64,000 nt of DNA, taken from contig NZ_PJQW01000009.1 in the NCBI RefSeq assembly GCF_004303025.1, positions 67,327 through 131,326 on the forward strand, read 5' to 3'. Made by a program: the position numbers and the translations under genes. The stretch comes from Flavobacterium sp. J27 (lineage in GTDB: Bacteria > Bacteroidota > Bacteroidia > Flavobacteriales > Flavobacteriaceae). Below are positions 43,788 through 52,520 of the stretch, one piece after another. The notes beneath the pieces are model-generated. The model was not told the origin of the DNA and searched no databases. It saw only the letters and a list, made by a program, of their open reading frames with translations. How positions within the stretch are numbered: the stretch's first letter is position 1; the number at the start of each line of letters is the position of its first letter.

Positions 43788-45471
43788 TTTCTTGCCAATA
43801 GTGTTCAAACCATACTAACAAATCACTAGAAAGTAAGGCTATGCTCTTTTTTAAAGTAGTTCGGTTATATTTTTCATTTAAATAAGGAATAATATATTCC
43901 ATATTAAATACATCATGATCCAAATCGATTCTAGACAAGTAATGTAAAACTGTAGTTAAAAAGGTTTCTCCTTGTTTTGCTAACTCTAAGACGGCATAAC
44001 ACAAGGCTGTTTCTTCTTCGTTTCTATAGCATTCTTTTGCTTTTGAATCAGTACAAAACACTTCTATTATTTTTTGAACAACAATTTTGCTTTCTTCTAT
44101 CTGAATCACTCTTGAAAAAAAAGTAGCTTCATCTAAAACCGTTTCCTTTTTATCTTCAAACTGAAAAAGGAGTTTACTTCCTATTCCTAAAGTTTCTCTA
44201 TTTTTAACAGTATCATATATCTGGTTCAAAGCTAAAAGTTGTTCGCTTTCATCTGATAAATCGTCAACTTGTATTTTTATTTTTCCTAAACCTAAAATTT
44301 CATTTTGTTGTTTTTGATTTAAAGAAATGTTTTCCAATTGCTCTTCTGACAGCTTAGTTAACGCAACCTCATGAATAGCATTTGCATTCTGAAAATTATA
44401 TTTAGACAAATTGAAAACATAATAATCATCATGATTTTTAAAAAAGAGCGCCTCTTCGGTTACTTTATACAAATGGGCATGAAACGTGGAAAAATGAAAT
44501 ATTCTTGAATCATTTGAAACAGTAGTAGGGATAAACATTGGAGAAAGTGTTTTATCATAGTTTACTTTTCTTACTACTCCTCCTCGCCAGCACAGCCAAA
44601 ATCCATCTGAAACAAAAACGATATTGTGTAAATTTTCACAAAATTCTGAAACTGCTTGCTGATATTCTTTAAAAATCTTTTTTTCTAAAAAATGGGTCGC
44701 TAATTCTTGATTCGTATAATCATAACAACCTAATTCATTTATTTCGAATTCCCTAACTGCTACCGTTTCAGTTGCGAATGTTGTTAAATCGATAAGCTGG
44801 ATTTTGTAAACGAATAAGGGATTTTGTTTTTCATTATAGGTAACACCTACATCACCATAATAAGGCATTACCCCTAAACCAGTTCGAGTATCAATAAAAG
44901 GTTTAACAATATCGTAAGAAGAACAAGGAGCTTGAGGCAAACTAAAATATTGTTGCTCCTTTGTTTCTGGATTAAAAACTGTAAAACCATGACTATATTT
45001 CTTTTCTTTATTTGCATATTCCCAATCATGTTTATAAAATAACAAACATCCGTCTTGTCTAATTTGTAAATAAGAGTTGTAAAAATTAGCTATTTCTTGA
45101 ATTTCAATTTTAGGAGTACTTAAATCTAAGGTTGCCAAGAAAGACTCATGTTCATGATTATAAAGACAAACATATACTTTAGTTCTGTCTACAGAAAATA
45201 TTGCATTTGCTCCAATATTTCCATTTAACTTATACTCTATTATCAGCTCTTTTTTATCTGCATTGTACAATCTTATCCAACCTGTCCAATTAATAATTAC
45301 AAATTGATCTTCTGTATAATATTCACTCAGAATAATAGGTTCGTCATCTCCTAATAATGGTATATTCCAATAATTTTCATATTCACCCTCATTTTTATGT
45401 TGAAACACTTTTACAATATTTATCCCGTCTCTATGCAGTGATAATTTGTATTTATTAAATAGGACATTCAT
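43774..45471 (-). CDS. Unrecognised 565-aa protein with beta-propeller-like repeats
   Basis: ATG 45471 overlaps the stop of the gene before it (TAATG). The first 370 residues look like a beta-propeller: repeated strands with aromatic ends (FVIINWTGWIRLYNADK, ANAIFSVDRTKVYVCLYNH, GCLLFYKHDWEYANKEK, FVSDGFWLCWRGGVV). The last 190 residues are helical (LYAVLELAKQ-like heptads). There is no signal peptide. The family is unknown to me; function cannot be given. It is co-transcribed with the 131-residue gene upstream and probably the secreted protein downstream. Confidence 0.72.
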   Translation of the reverse strand: MNVLFNKYKLSLHRDGINIVKVFQHKNEGEYENYWNIPLLGDDEPIILSEYYTEDQFVIINWTGWIRLYNADKKELIIEYKLNGNIGANAIFSVDRTKVYVCLYNHEHESFLATLDLSTPKIEIQEIANFYNSYLQIRQDGCLLFYKHDWEYANKEKKYSHGFTVFNPETKEQQYFSLPQAPCSSYDIVKPFIDTRTGLGVMPYYGDVGVTYNEKQNPLFVYKIQLIDLTTFATETVAVREFEINELGCYDYTNQELATHFLEKKIFKEYQQAVSEFCENLHNIVFVSDGFWLCWRGGVVRKVNYDKTLSPMFIPTTVSNDSRIFHFSTFHAHLYKVTEEALFFKNHDDYYVFNLSKYNFQNANAIHEVALTKLSEEQLENISLNQKQQNEILGLGKIKIQVDDLSDESEQLLALNQIYDTVKNRETLGIGSKLLFQFEDKKETVLDEATFFSRVIQIEESKIVVQKIIEVFCTDSKAKECYRNEEETALCYAVLELAKQGETFLTTVLHYLSRIDLDHDVFNMEYIIPYLNEKYNRTTLKKSIALLSSDLLVWFEHYWQEIENE

Positions 45472-45866
45472 TATAATAAAGGCTCTAAATAATCTACAAT
45501 CATATTTGTCATATGATTGCTAAAAGTATCTCCATACAAACGCTCAGTAAGAAACAATGTATTATCTTTTAACTCCATTTGAAACGCTTCCGATTTATCA
45601 GTATTCGTAATATGAATACAGGTTACTTTTTCTTGCAAAGCTTCTTTTCCTATAGCATCTTGGCAAATCTTTTTAATGGCATCTTTTACGTCATTAAACA
45701 CATAATTTTCTAATCTACTTAAAGGATATGAATCAAAAGCTGTAAATGTTTCCCAATTAATAGCAACGCTTATTGGATAACCTGCTAATTCTTGAATTTC
45801 AGATTCAAATTTTGGTAACGAATCGGTTTGTATTGTTGCTGCTAAACGCTTTTCGGCTAATCCCAT
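45471..45866 (-). CDS. Unrecognised 131-aa cytoplasmic protein
   Basis: The product (MGLAEKRLAATIQTDSLPKF) has an alpha/beta pattern with AGYPISVAINWETFTAF and CIHITNTDKSEAFQMEL. No family is recognised. Its stop overlaps the start of the next gene (TAATG), so the two are coupled. It begins a three-gene run 4-5 kb from the ankyrin and CbrC genes and is separated from the TonB receptor by a terminator. It could belong to the same accessory set. Confidence 0.72.
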   Translation of the reverse strand: MGLAEKRLAATIQTDSLPKFESEIQELAGYPISVAINWETFTAFDSYPLSRLENYVFNDVKDAIKKICQDAIGKEALQEKVTCIHITNTDKSEAFQMELKDNTLFLTERLYGDTFSNHMTNMIVDYLEPLL

Positions 45867-45951
45867 GATTTTAATTTTTTAAATTTATAACAAAACTAAA
45901 CTCAATTAAATCAGCTGCCATCATCATAAATAGTGATTTTATAGTTTCTTC

Positions 45952-45982
45952 AAAAAAAGAGCTGGTTCGTTAAAAACCAGCT
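45952..45982 (-). terminator. Terminator of the TonB-dependent receptor gene
   Basis: On the minus strand AGCTGGTT (45982-45975) pairs with AACCAGCT (about 45967-45960), and a T-run to 45952 follows. It is directly after the receptor stop. Confidence 0.82.
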
Positions 45983-46001
45983 AATATGCTATAAAATTCT
46001 T

Positions 46002-48149
46002 TTAAAACATAATGGTTATTCCTGCTAAAAAATTAATTCCTGCTTGCGGATAAAAACCAGCACCTTCATAAGTAATTGTATTTCCAGAAGAATCATCATC
46101 GTAAGTATAAAAATACCCATTAGACTCATATTGTACATCAAAAATATTATTCACTAATCCTGAAAATAAAATTGATTGAATTCCTCTATTAATTTTCCAC
46201 TCATAGTTTACATTAAAATCATTAACAAAATAAGCCTCTAATGTTGATTTTTCAGCATCGATATTCCCCATATACTGTTTACCGACATATTTAGATAATA
46301 AAGAAATCTGTAATCCTTTTAAAGGTAAAAAAGTAAAATTATTACCTGCAATGATATTAGGAGAAAAAGCAATATCTGTATCCCCTAAATTTTGCAATTC
46401 TCCATCTCTTTGAAAAAAGAAATCTTTATTTTTATTTTGACTTAATGTTACATTAGGTTGTAAAAAGAGTTTTTTAGATAATTGAATTTGAGCATCTATT
46501 TCTAATCCAACTCTATAGCTTTTACCGCTATTTGTAAACACTGGAGCTCCTACGTCATTTAAAGCTCCCGTTAATACTAACTGATCTTTATAATTCATAT
46601 AAAATGCATTGGTATTTACCTTAATCTTTTTAGTATTGTATTTCCATCCTAATTCAAAATCATATAATCGCTCTGGTTTTGTACTACCGCTCTCATAATC
46701 ATCTCTTCTTGGTTCTTTATTGGCTATCCCAAAATAACCATAAAACATACTCGCAGCATTCCATTGGTAGTTTAACCCCACTTTAGGATTAAAAAAGCGA
46801 AAAGTATCGTCAACATCAGAGAATGCCAAACTAGTTGCTTTATAGAACACCATTCGATACTGTAAATCAGCAAAAACATTTAATTTATCTACAATTTCAT
46901 GTGATAGTTTAGTATAAACATTTACATCATCTTTATTTCCAAAATTATCATAATAACGATTCATTCCTGGAATATAATATTGTGTCTTGATAACTTCACC
47001 ATAATGTTTCCCTAAATATCTATTGGCTGCACCACCAATTTGAAAATCGGTTTTTTGACTATCATAATTTAGAGTAAATGTAGCTCCAAAAAAATCATTA
47101 TCCAACCATCTTCTTCTTACTAAATCAGCTACAGTATTACCATTATAACTTGGTAAATTATAATCTGCTAAATCTTCATCATCTTTATATTGTTCAAAAA
47201 ATCCTTTCCCTATGGTATAATGTAAGGAAACGTTTGAACGCCATTTTGGATTCCATGTTTCTGACCAATGTAATTGAAAATGATTTTGCCAATAATTATC
47301 GGTTTCATTGTCATAAAATTGAATATTTCCATTTTCGTCATAATACATTCCAGCAATATTATATGTTCTGTTATTTGCTAACATTTCTTCGTCTTCTAAA
47401 CCATACCATGCTTGATACGTTTTTTCTTTTCCACCAAAAGCTATCAGTTTTATAATGGTATTTTCTTTTATATAATTGGCATTAAAGAAGTAACCAAACA
47501 TATTGGTAGAAGCGCGGTCTATGTAACCATCAGAAGCAATTTGAGATAAACGTCCATTAATCTCAAAATTATTATGCAAACCACTTCCAAAAGACACGGT
47601 ATGCTTTTGAGTACCAAAACTACCTATCGAATTTGCAATTTCAGCGTGAGCTTTTTCTTGATAGGATTTTGTTTCCATATTTAAACTAGCTCCAAAAGCT
47701 CCAGCTCCATTAGTAGATGTTCCCACACCTCTTTGCAACTGTGCACTTTCGATTGAAGATGCGAAATCGGGAAGATTAACAAAGAATGTTCCATGACTTT
47801 CACTATCATTAAAAGGAACACCATTTAAAGTTACATTAATACGTGAACCATCAGAGCCTCTTACTCGCATATAAGTATACCCTACACCATTACCTGCATC
47901 AGTTGAAGTCACTACAGAAGGCTGGTAACTTAACAAAACAGGAATGTCCTGACCTAAATTTCTTTTTACTATTTCTTTTTTAGAAATATTAGTAAATGTA
48001 ATCGGGCTTTTGTCTTTTGCTCTAACTGAAGAAAGGACAACTTCATTTAATTGAGTTACTTTCACACTATCCTTTTCTATTTCTTGTGAGAAAGAGGAAA
48101 AAGAAAAAAGGAAAAAGAAAATAAATGTCTTTGACAAGTTCAGATTCAT
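46002..48149 (-). CDS. TonB-dependent receptor under TPP-riboswitch control (thiamine uptake)
   Basis: ATG 48149 (MNLNLSKTFIFFFLFSFSSF) gives 715 residues with a signal peptide; a longer frame from 48224 is rejected. It has a plug domain (~40-160; TNISKKEIVKRNLGQDIPVL, VRGSDGSRINVTLNGVPFND) and a 22-strand barrel, ending in LAGITIMF with the aromatic C-terminus. No carboxypeptidase-like CarboxypepD N-domain is seen. A TPP riboswitch lies upstream, so the cargo is likely thiamine or a precursor; this is inference from the RNA, not the protein. It is a separate transcript from the PnuC operon upstream. Confidence 0.94.
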   Translation of the reverse strand: MNLNLSKTFIFFFLFSFSSFSQEIEKDSVKVTQLNEVVLSSVRAKDKSPITFTNISKKEIVKRNLGQDIPVLLSYQPSVVTSTDAGNGVGYTYMRVRGSDGSRINVTLNGVPFNDSESHGTFFVNLPDFASSIESAQLQRGVGTSTNGAGAFGASLNMETKSYQEKAHAEIANSIGSFGTQKHTVSFGSGLHNNFEINGRLSQIASDGYIDRASTNMFGYFFNANYIKENTIIKLIAFGGKEKTYQAWYGLEDEEMLANNRTYNIAGMYYDENGNIQFYDNETDNYWQNHFQLHWSETWNPKWRSNVSLHYTIGKGFFEQYKDDEDLADYNLPSYNGNTVADLVRRRWLDNDFFGATFTLNYDSQKTDFQIGGAANRYLGKHYGEVIKTQYYIPGMNRYYDNFGNKDDVNVYTKLSHEIVDKLNVFADLQYRMVFYKATSLAFSDVDDTFRFFNPKVGLNYQWNAASMFYGYFGIANKEPRRDDYESGSTKPERLYDFELGWKYNTKKIKVNTNAFYMNYKDQLVLTGALNDVGAPVFTNSGKSYRVGLEIDAQIQLSKKLFLQPNVTLSQNKNKDFFFQRDGELQNLGDTDIAFSPNIIAGNNFTFLPLKGLQISLLSKYVGKQYMGNIDAEKSTLEAYFVNDFNVNYEWKINRGIQSILFSGLVNNIFDVQYESNGYFYTYDDDSSGNTITYEGAGFYPQAGINFLAGITIMF

Positions 48150-48324
48150 CTTACGTAAAAGAATTGAACAAACCTGTACTTTTTGCACATTTAATTCATC
48201 ACTTTTGTTGAATAAAATTTTCATTCGTAAAAAATTATACGAATAAAAGGGGTCATTATTCTTTGTTAAAATTTAAATTGATACACTTGAGATTGCTTCA
48301 TTTTATTCATTAAAATGAACATTT

Positions 48325-48405
48325 TCTCTTTTCCTAAACAGCATTACCTGTTCTAGGTTCTATGGGTATAATCTCAGCTCGTTATTTAGAGCACCCCTTT
48401 GAGAC
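48325..48405 (-). promoter_or_regulatory. TPP (thiamine pyrophosphate) riboswitch
   Basis: On the minus strand the THI-box core is present in order: GGGGTGC (48397-48391), GCTGAGATTATACCC (48378-48364), GAACCT (48360-48355), AACAGGTAATGCTG (48352-48339), then GGAA. A P1 helix forms from TCTC at 48404-48401 and GAGA at 48328-48325. The leader to the receptor ATG is about 175 bases further, with two AT-rich hairpins (near 48318-48300 and 48244-48223) that could be the expression platform. Recognition is by conserved core. Confidence 0.92.
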
Positions 48406-48409
48406 GGTG

Positions 48410-48417
48410 CAAATGTA
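48410..48417 (-). promoter_or_regulatory. -7 promoter element of the riboswitch leader (TACATTTG)
   Basis: TACATTTG on the minus strand fits TAnnTTTG, 5 bases upstream of the aptamer. The transcript should thus begin close to the P1 helix. A -33 element at the usual spacing is not clear. Confidence 0.6.
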
Positions 48418-48457
48418 AGGTAAAGTTACAAATTAGATGTTAGAAATTAGTTTTTTT

Positions 48458-48859
48458 TTAAGGCTTTGGTTTTTTTCTACTTTCTTTGATTTGAGAAGTT
48501 GTCTTTTTAGCTAAACGTCTCTTTTCTTTCACAGCTTTTGGGACCTTAGTTACTTTTCTAGGTTTGTTTACTTTTAAACCTTCTACTATTATTTTAAAAA
48601 AACGTTTCGTTACAATTTCTTTATTTTTTAATTGACTTCTATCTTCATCACAGGCAAGTATCAGATTATTTTCTTGAGTAATTTTAGTAGCTAGTTTTTC
48701 TTTTAAAAGTACTTTTTCGTTTTCTTCTAGCCCTAATGAATTTTCTAAATTGTAAGTTAAAATTACTTTGGAAGCCACTTTATTTACATTTTGACCACCA
48801 GCACCACTACTCCTAACGGCTTTATAGTTTAGTTCTGAAGCGATGATTTCTTTATTCAT
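48458..48859 (-). CDS. arfB: Peptide chain release factor-like protein ArfB
   Basis: A 133-residue class-I release-factor-like hydrolase without codon-recognition domain. The GGQ loop is SSGAGGQNVNKVASKVIL, and the C-terminal basic tail is KAVKEKRRLAKKTTSQIKES, which enters the empty mRNA channel. It rescues ribosomes stalled at truncated mRNA by releasing peptidyl-tRNA. It is the last gene of the PPTase-GGGPS-PnuC-DUF4301 operon and overlaps the DUF4301 gene by 8 bases. Confidence 0.94.
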   Translation of the reverse strand: MNKEIIASELNYKAVRSSGAGGQNVNKVASKVILTYNLENSLGLEENEKVLLKEKLATKITQENNLILACDEDRSQLKNKEIVTKRFFKIIVEGLKVNKPRKVTKVPKAVKEKRRLAKKTTSQIKESRKKPKP

Positions 48860-50387
48860 TTTCAGGTTGATGTGCTGGTTTTAATAAATCATTTACTGTT
48901 TTAACAGGATTAAAAGTAGACAAAGGCACCTCTACAAAAATAGTATTCCAAAGAGCCATTGCCCCATTCCAAAGACCTGGCAATTCAAAAGCTTTTAACA
49001 ATTTTCCATCTTTTGTTTTTTCAACAATAAATCCCATATTATCGTCTACATAATGTAAGAGATTGAATTTTTCTCCTTTGTAATCTTTAACTCCACAAAC
49101 TAAATCAACAGGATTAAAATGAGTAGACTTCTTAAAAATTTCAACTTGCTTCTCTACACTAAAATCTACTTGAGTACTTTCAATAATTTGTAAAGAGATA
49201 TTACCTTCATCATTTTTTACCCAAAATGGACCTCCACCTGGCTCTCCTTCATTTTTAACCATGCCACAAACTCGTAATGGTCGATTTAAAATAGAGAATA
49301 GAATTTCTGCTTGATATGTTTTTTTATACTTATCAAAATCTATTGGCAAATTAACATTTAGTTTTTCTGTTACAAAAACGGCTATAGGCTGCAATTCATG
49401 ATTAGATAAGGACGGTTTTTCTAAATAATTTAAGAAATCAAAGATTTGTCTTTGTATTGAAATTAAAACACCTCCTAGTAACTTTTTATATCTGATAATT
49501 TCTCCAATATGATTTTGGGAAACATTATCGATATTTTTAATAAAGATTAAATCTGCTTCCAACTGATTTAAATTCGCTATTAAAGCACCGTGTCCACCAG
49601 GTCTAAAAACCAAAGACCCATCCTCTTTTCTAAAGGGTGTATTTTCAAATGTCACAGCAATAGTATCGGTACAAGATTGTTGATAAGAAAAACTCACCGC
49701 TACATTCGAATACAAATCTGTTATTTTTCTAAAATCTTCTAAGTGATTTTCAGAAATAGTGAAATGAACTTTAGGTTTTGTTTCATTAACTTTATAAAAA
49801 ATCGTTTCATCTAAATGCTCTTCCACAGGGGAATAAATTTTTCCTTTTTTTTGATGAAAAGGTAATATTCCTTTAGGTTTACTGGCAAAATTTAACTCTT
49901 TTTCAGACAACAATGTTTTAATTAAAAAGTAATCTTTAGTGTCTCGATCCGCACTATAAAAATCTGGATAGGCAAGAATTGTTTTTTCTTTTAAGTCAGG
50001 ATAAAACGGGAAATTTTTCAAGCCAATTAAAAAAACAGATAATTCACTTCCCTTCTTTCTGTTTATATAAGCATTAATTGTTTCGTTTTTGTAATCATAT
50101 TCATTTATAAATTCTGATAAAAACTGAAACATTCTACTTGCTGCACCTGAAGCAGGTACAAATTTTTGAATTTCAAAAAGATGCTTTTTTTCATTAAAAA
50201 TAGTAATAAAACTATCTTTATCTTCTCCACTTAACACCCAAATACCATCATCTTTAGTAGCAGAACGTACTAAATTAACTTTTGGGATTCCTTTTTCAAA
50301 AAAATGAAATTGTTGTTCTATTTTATCAATAGAAATCCCTTTATCTTTAATCTGTTTTAAGTCTAATTCTCTAAATTTCTCTTCCAT
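48852..50387 (-). CDS. DUF4301 family protein
   Basis: A 511-residue cytoplasmic protein with the DUF4301 signature: FVPASGAASRMFQFLSEFIN and later FRPGGHGALIANLNQLEADL. The first segment resembles a sugar-phosphate nucleotidyltransferase loop (PASGAASRMF), and one may suspect a nucleotide-binding enzyme, but the reaction is not known. It overlaps the PnuC gene by 25 bases and ArfB by 8, so it is within a tight operon. Bacteroidota-restricted as far as I know. Confidence 0.85.
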   Translation of the reverse strand: MEEKFRELDLKQIKDKGISIDKIEQQFHFFEKGIPKVNLVRSATKDDGIWVLSGEDKDSFITIFNEKKHLFEIQKFVPASGAASRMFQFLSEFINEYDYKNETINAYINRKKGSELSVFLIGLKNFPFYPDLKEKTILAYPDFYSADRDTKDYFLIKTLLSEKELNFASKPKGILPFHQKKGKIYSPVEEHLDETIFYKVNETKPKVHFTISENHLEDFRKITDLYSNVAVSFSYQQSCTDTIAVTFENTPFRKEDGSLVFRPGGHGALIANLNQLEADLIFIKNIDNVSQNHIGEIIRYKKLLGGVLISIQRQIFDFLNYLEKPSLSNHELQPIAVFVTEKLNVNLPIDFDKYKKTYQAEILFSILNRPLRVCGMVKNEGEPGGGPFWVKNDEGNISLQIIESTQVDFSVEKQVEIFKKSTHFNPVDLVCGVKDYKGEKFNLLHYVDDNMGFIVEKTKDGKLLKAFELPGLWNGAMALWNTIFVEVPLSTFNPVKTVNDLLKPAHQPENE

Positions 50388-50971
50388 TCTTTATACGCAT
50401 AAATTGCAATAATAGTAAAAACGACATATTGTAAACTGGTAAAAGTATATCCTTTACAGAAATATAATGGAATAGAAACAATATCTCCAATAATCCACAA
50501 TATCCAGTTTTCAACTTTACGCTTTGCCATTAACCACATTCCTACAAAAAAAACACCAGTTGTAAATGTATCTACATAAGCTGTCCAACTTGTAAAGTTA
50601 TTAAAAAAATGATACACTATTACGACAAACAAAACTGTTATTATAAAAATAACGATTCCTAAACGCAACTCTTTTTTGTTCATTTTTGCAATAGGATATT
50701 CTTCCTTATTATCCTTTTTTAATGTCCAAAGATACCATCCATAAATACTCATTGAAGTATAATAAATATTGATTAGCATATCTCCTATTAAACGCCATTG
50801 AAACAATAAATAAACAAAAATTATAGTACTAACTATACCTGTCGGATATACTAAAATATTATTTTTTTTAGCAAATAGAACACTAGCTAACCCAAATAGA
50901 ACAGCAATAATCTCTAAAACAACATCTAGCGTTGCATAATCTTTATATTGTGAAAACAGAAAATCAATCAT
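50363..50971 (-). CDS. PnuC/PnuT-like vitamin transporter
   Basis: A 202-residue membrane protein with seven hydrophobic segments. It has VLFAKKNNILVYPTGIVST, SIYGWYLWTLKK and the conserved WxxW pair in ENWILWIIGDIVSIPLYF. PnuC takes up nicotinamide riboside; PnuT, close in sequence, takes up thiamine and in Bacteroidota often lies with a TPP riboswitch. Here the TPP-controlled TonB receptor is 2.2 kb downstream, favouring thiamine, but the riboswitch does not precede this gene. Its ATG overlaps the stop of the GGGP synthase (ATGA). Confidence 0.85.
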   Translation of the reverse strand: MIDFLFSQYKDYATLDVVLEIIAVLFGLASVLFAKKNNILVYPTGIVSTIIFVYLLFQWRLIGDMLINIYYTSMSIYGWYLWTLKKDNKEEYPIAKMNKKELRLGIVIFIITVLFVVIVYHFFNNFTSWTAYVDTFTTGVFFVGMWLMAKRKVENWILWIIGDIVSIPLYFCKGYTFTSLQYVVFTIIAIYAYKEWKRNLEN

Positions 50972-51687
50972 ATTTCAAAAAAGGAATTGTTATTTTCGAA
51001 AGCTGTGCCAATAACCACCATAGTTGCCCCTGCCTCAAAAGCTTTATGAATACCTTGCAAAGAACGTATACCTCCACCAACAATCAAAGGTATGTCTATT
51101 TGTGCTACAGTATGACTTATCATTTCAAGAGGAATAGCCTGTTTTGCACCACTTCCAGCTTCCAAATAAACCAATTTATTCCCCATAAATTCACTTGCTT
51201 TTGCTGTTTGACTCACATAATTAACATCCTTACGATTCATTGGCTTAGTCAAGCTCACTCTTTCAACCGCAGTTACAACTCCACTTTCTATTAATAAATA
51301 AGCTGTTGGAATAACTTCTAAGTTTGTTTTTTGTAATAAAGGAACTGAGTTTACCTGATGTTCAATTAAATAATCTGGATTTCTTCCAGAAACTAAATTT
51401 AAAAACAAAATTCCATCCGCATAGGCAGAAACTTGTTTATAATCTCCTGGAAAAAGTAAAACAGGTAGCGCTACATGTTTTTTTATTTCCTGAATTAATG
51501 CGTCTAAATGATGTCCATTAAAAGTACTTCCACCAACTAAAATATGAGTAGCTGGCGATTTTTTTATTTTAACACACAAGGGTTTAACTTGAATTATTTC
51601 TAATTTTTCAGGGTCTAAAAGAATCGCTAAAAGCTGTCGCTTTTGCTGTTTTGCATGAAGTATTTCTTGGTAAATAGCTGCCATCAT
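50968..51687 (-). CDS. Geranylgeranylglyceryl/heptaprenylglyceryl phosphate synthase
   Basis: Start ATG 51687 (MMAAIYQEILHAKQQ) overlaps the PPTase stop (TAATG); the longer frame from a TTG is rejected. The 239-residue TIM barrel has LLDPEKL, THILVGGSTFNG, PVLLFPGDYKQVS, and the phosphate-binding PLIVGGGIRSLQGI with GATMVVIGTAFEN. The family makes ether bonds between polyprenyl diphosphate and glycerol-1-phosphate. Bacteroidota carry group II members; the lipid product in flavobacteria is not well known. Substrate prenyl comes from the MEP pathway, whose dxs is in this window. Confidence 0.92.
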   Translation of the reverse strand: MMAAIYQEILHAKQQKRQLLAILLDPEKLEIIQVKPLCVKIKKSPATHILVGGSTFNGHHLDALIQEIKKHVALPVLLFPGDYKQVSAYADGILFLNLVSGRNPDYLIEHQVNSVPLLQKTNLEVIPTAYLLIESGVVTAVERVSLTKPMNRKDVNYVSQTAKASEFMGNKLVYLEAGSGAKQAIPLEMISHTVAQIDIPLIVGGGIRSLQGIHKAFEAGATMVVIGTAFENNNSFFEI

Positions 51688-52313
51688 TAATTTTGAAAAG
51701 CACAAACTAAGGCATAATTATCTACAAATTCAAATTGAAAACTATATTCTTCCGTTACATTATTAAATTTTAATTGAGCCAATCCTTTTTTATCCGTCAA
51801 ACAAAATTCTTTTTCAAAAATATGTTTTGGAAAACTAATTCCTTTTTCATTCTTAATTTTAAAAATAGATTCTTTAATTCCCCAAACCACTGTAGCTTTC
51901 TTTATTTTATCGGGTTGATTTAAATTTTCTAGATGATGTATGTCCATAAAGCGCGGAGCTATCGTTACAATTTTATCTTTCAATATTTCCAAATCTATTC
52001 CCATAAGAGTATCACTTATTAAAACCGCAGAAAAATCGCTAGAATGACTAATCGATATGTGTTTTTCGTCTTTTAAATGAGGTTTGCCAAAATCGTCGTA
52101 AAACAAATCAAAATCAGTATAGCCAATATGTTGTAATAACATTCGAACAGCCAAAAAACCATTCTGATGACTTTCCGACTTCATACATTCCAATCGAGCT
52201 AAGGAAGTGTCTTTTAATGAAACCTGACGAAAAAGAGTATTATAATCTTCATCTATTTTCCAAATATAAATAGTAGTCGTTTGATTAACATGTATTTCCC
52301 TGTAAAATGGCAT
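51687..52313 (-). CDS. 4'-phosphopantetheinyl transferase superfamily protein
   Basis: A 208-residue Sfp-type enzyme. The magnesium/CoA motifs are visible: ISISHSSDFSAVLIS, GIDLEILKDK and VVWGIKESIFKIKNEKG (the WxxKES/A motif). It transfers the phosphopantetheine arm of CoA to acyl or peptidyl carrier proteins, perhaps for arylpolyene or flexirubin-type pigments or fatty acid synthesis. It begins the minus-strand operon with GGGPS, PnuC, DUF4301 and ArfB. Confidence 0.9.
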   Translation of the reverse strand: MPFYREIHVNQTTTIYIWKIDEDYNTLFRQVSLKDTSLARLECMKSESHQNGFLAVRMLLQHIGYTDFDLFYDDFGKPHLKDEKHISISHSSDFSAVLISDTLMGIDLEILKDKIVTIAPRFMDIHHLENLNQPDKIKKATVVWGIKESIFKIKNEKGISFPKHIFEKEFCLTDKKGLAQLKFNNVTEEYSFQFEFVDNYALVCAFQN

Positions 52314-52478
52314 GAATAGAATATTTTATAAAATTAAAAATAGTGATCTAATTTAAATATACAAAATCCAATTAATTAAGTAAAAATATTATAAATAAAA
52401 AACTGAATTTCAAAATATTAGAATGTTAGACATTTCACAAAAAAGCAAAAATGGTTTAAAAAATAAAAAGGAATTATG

Positions 52479-52486
52479 TATCTTTG
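52479..52486 (+). promoter_or_regulatory. -7 promoter element of ahcY (TATCTTTG)
   Basis: TATCTTTG fits TAnnTTTG, 34 bases before the ahcY start. GGTTT about 21 bases upstream may stand for the -33 box. Confidence 0.6.
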
Positions 52487-52520
52487 CCCTCTGAAATTAT
52501 AAATACAAATATACGAATAG

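Noticed and set aside
48423..48457. Possible second riboswitch or repeat after arfB
   Set aside because: Only AT-rich ACAAATTAGATGTTAG-type sequence is seen, with no conserved core.
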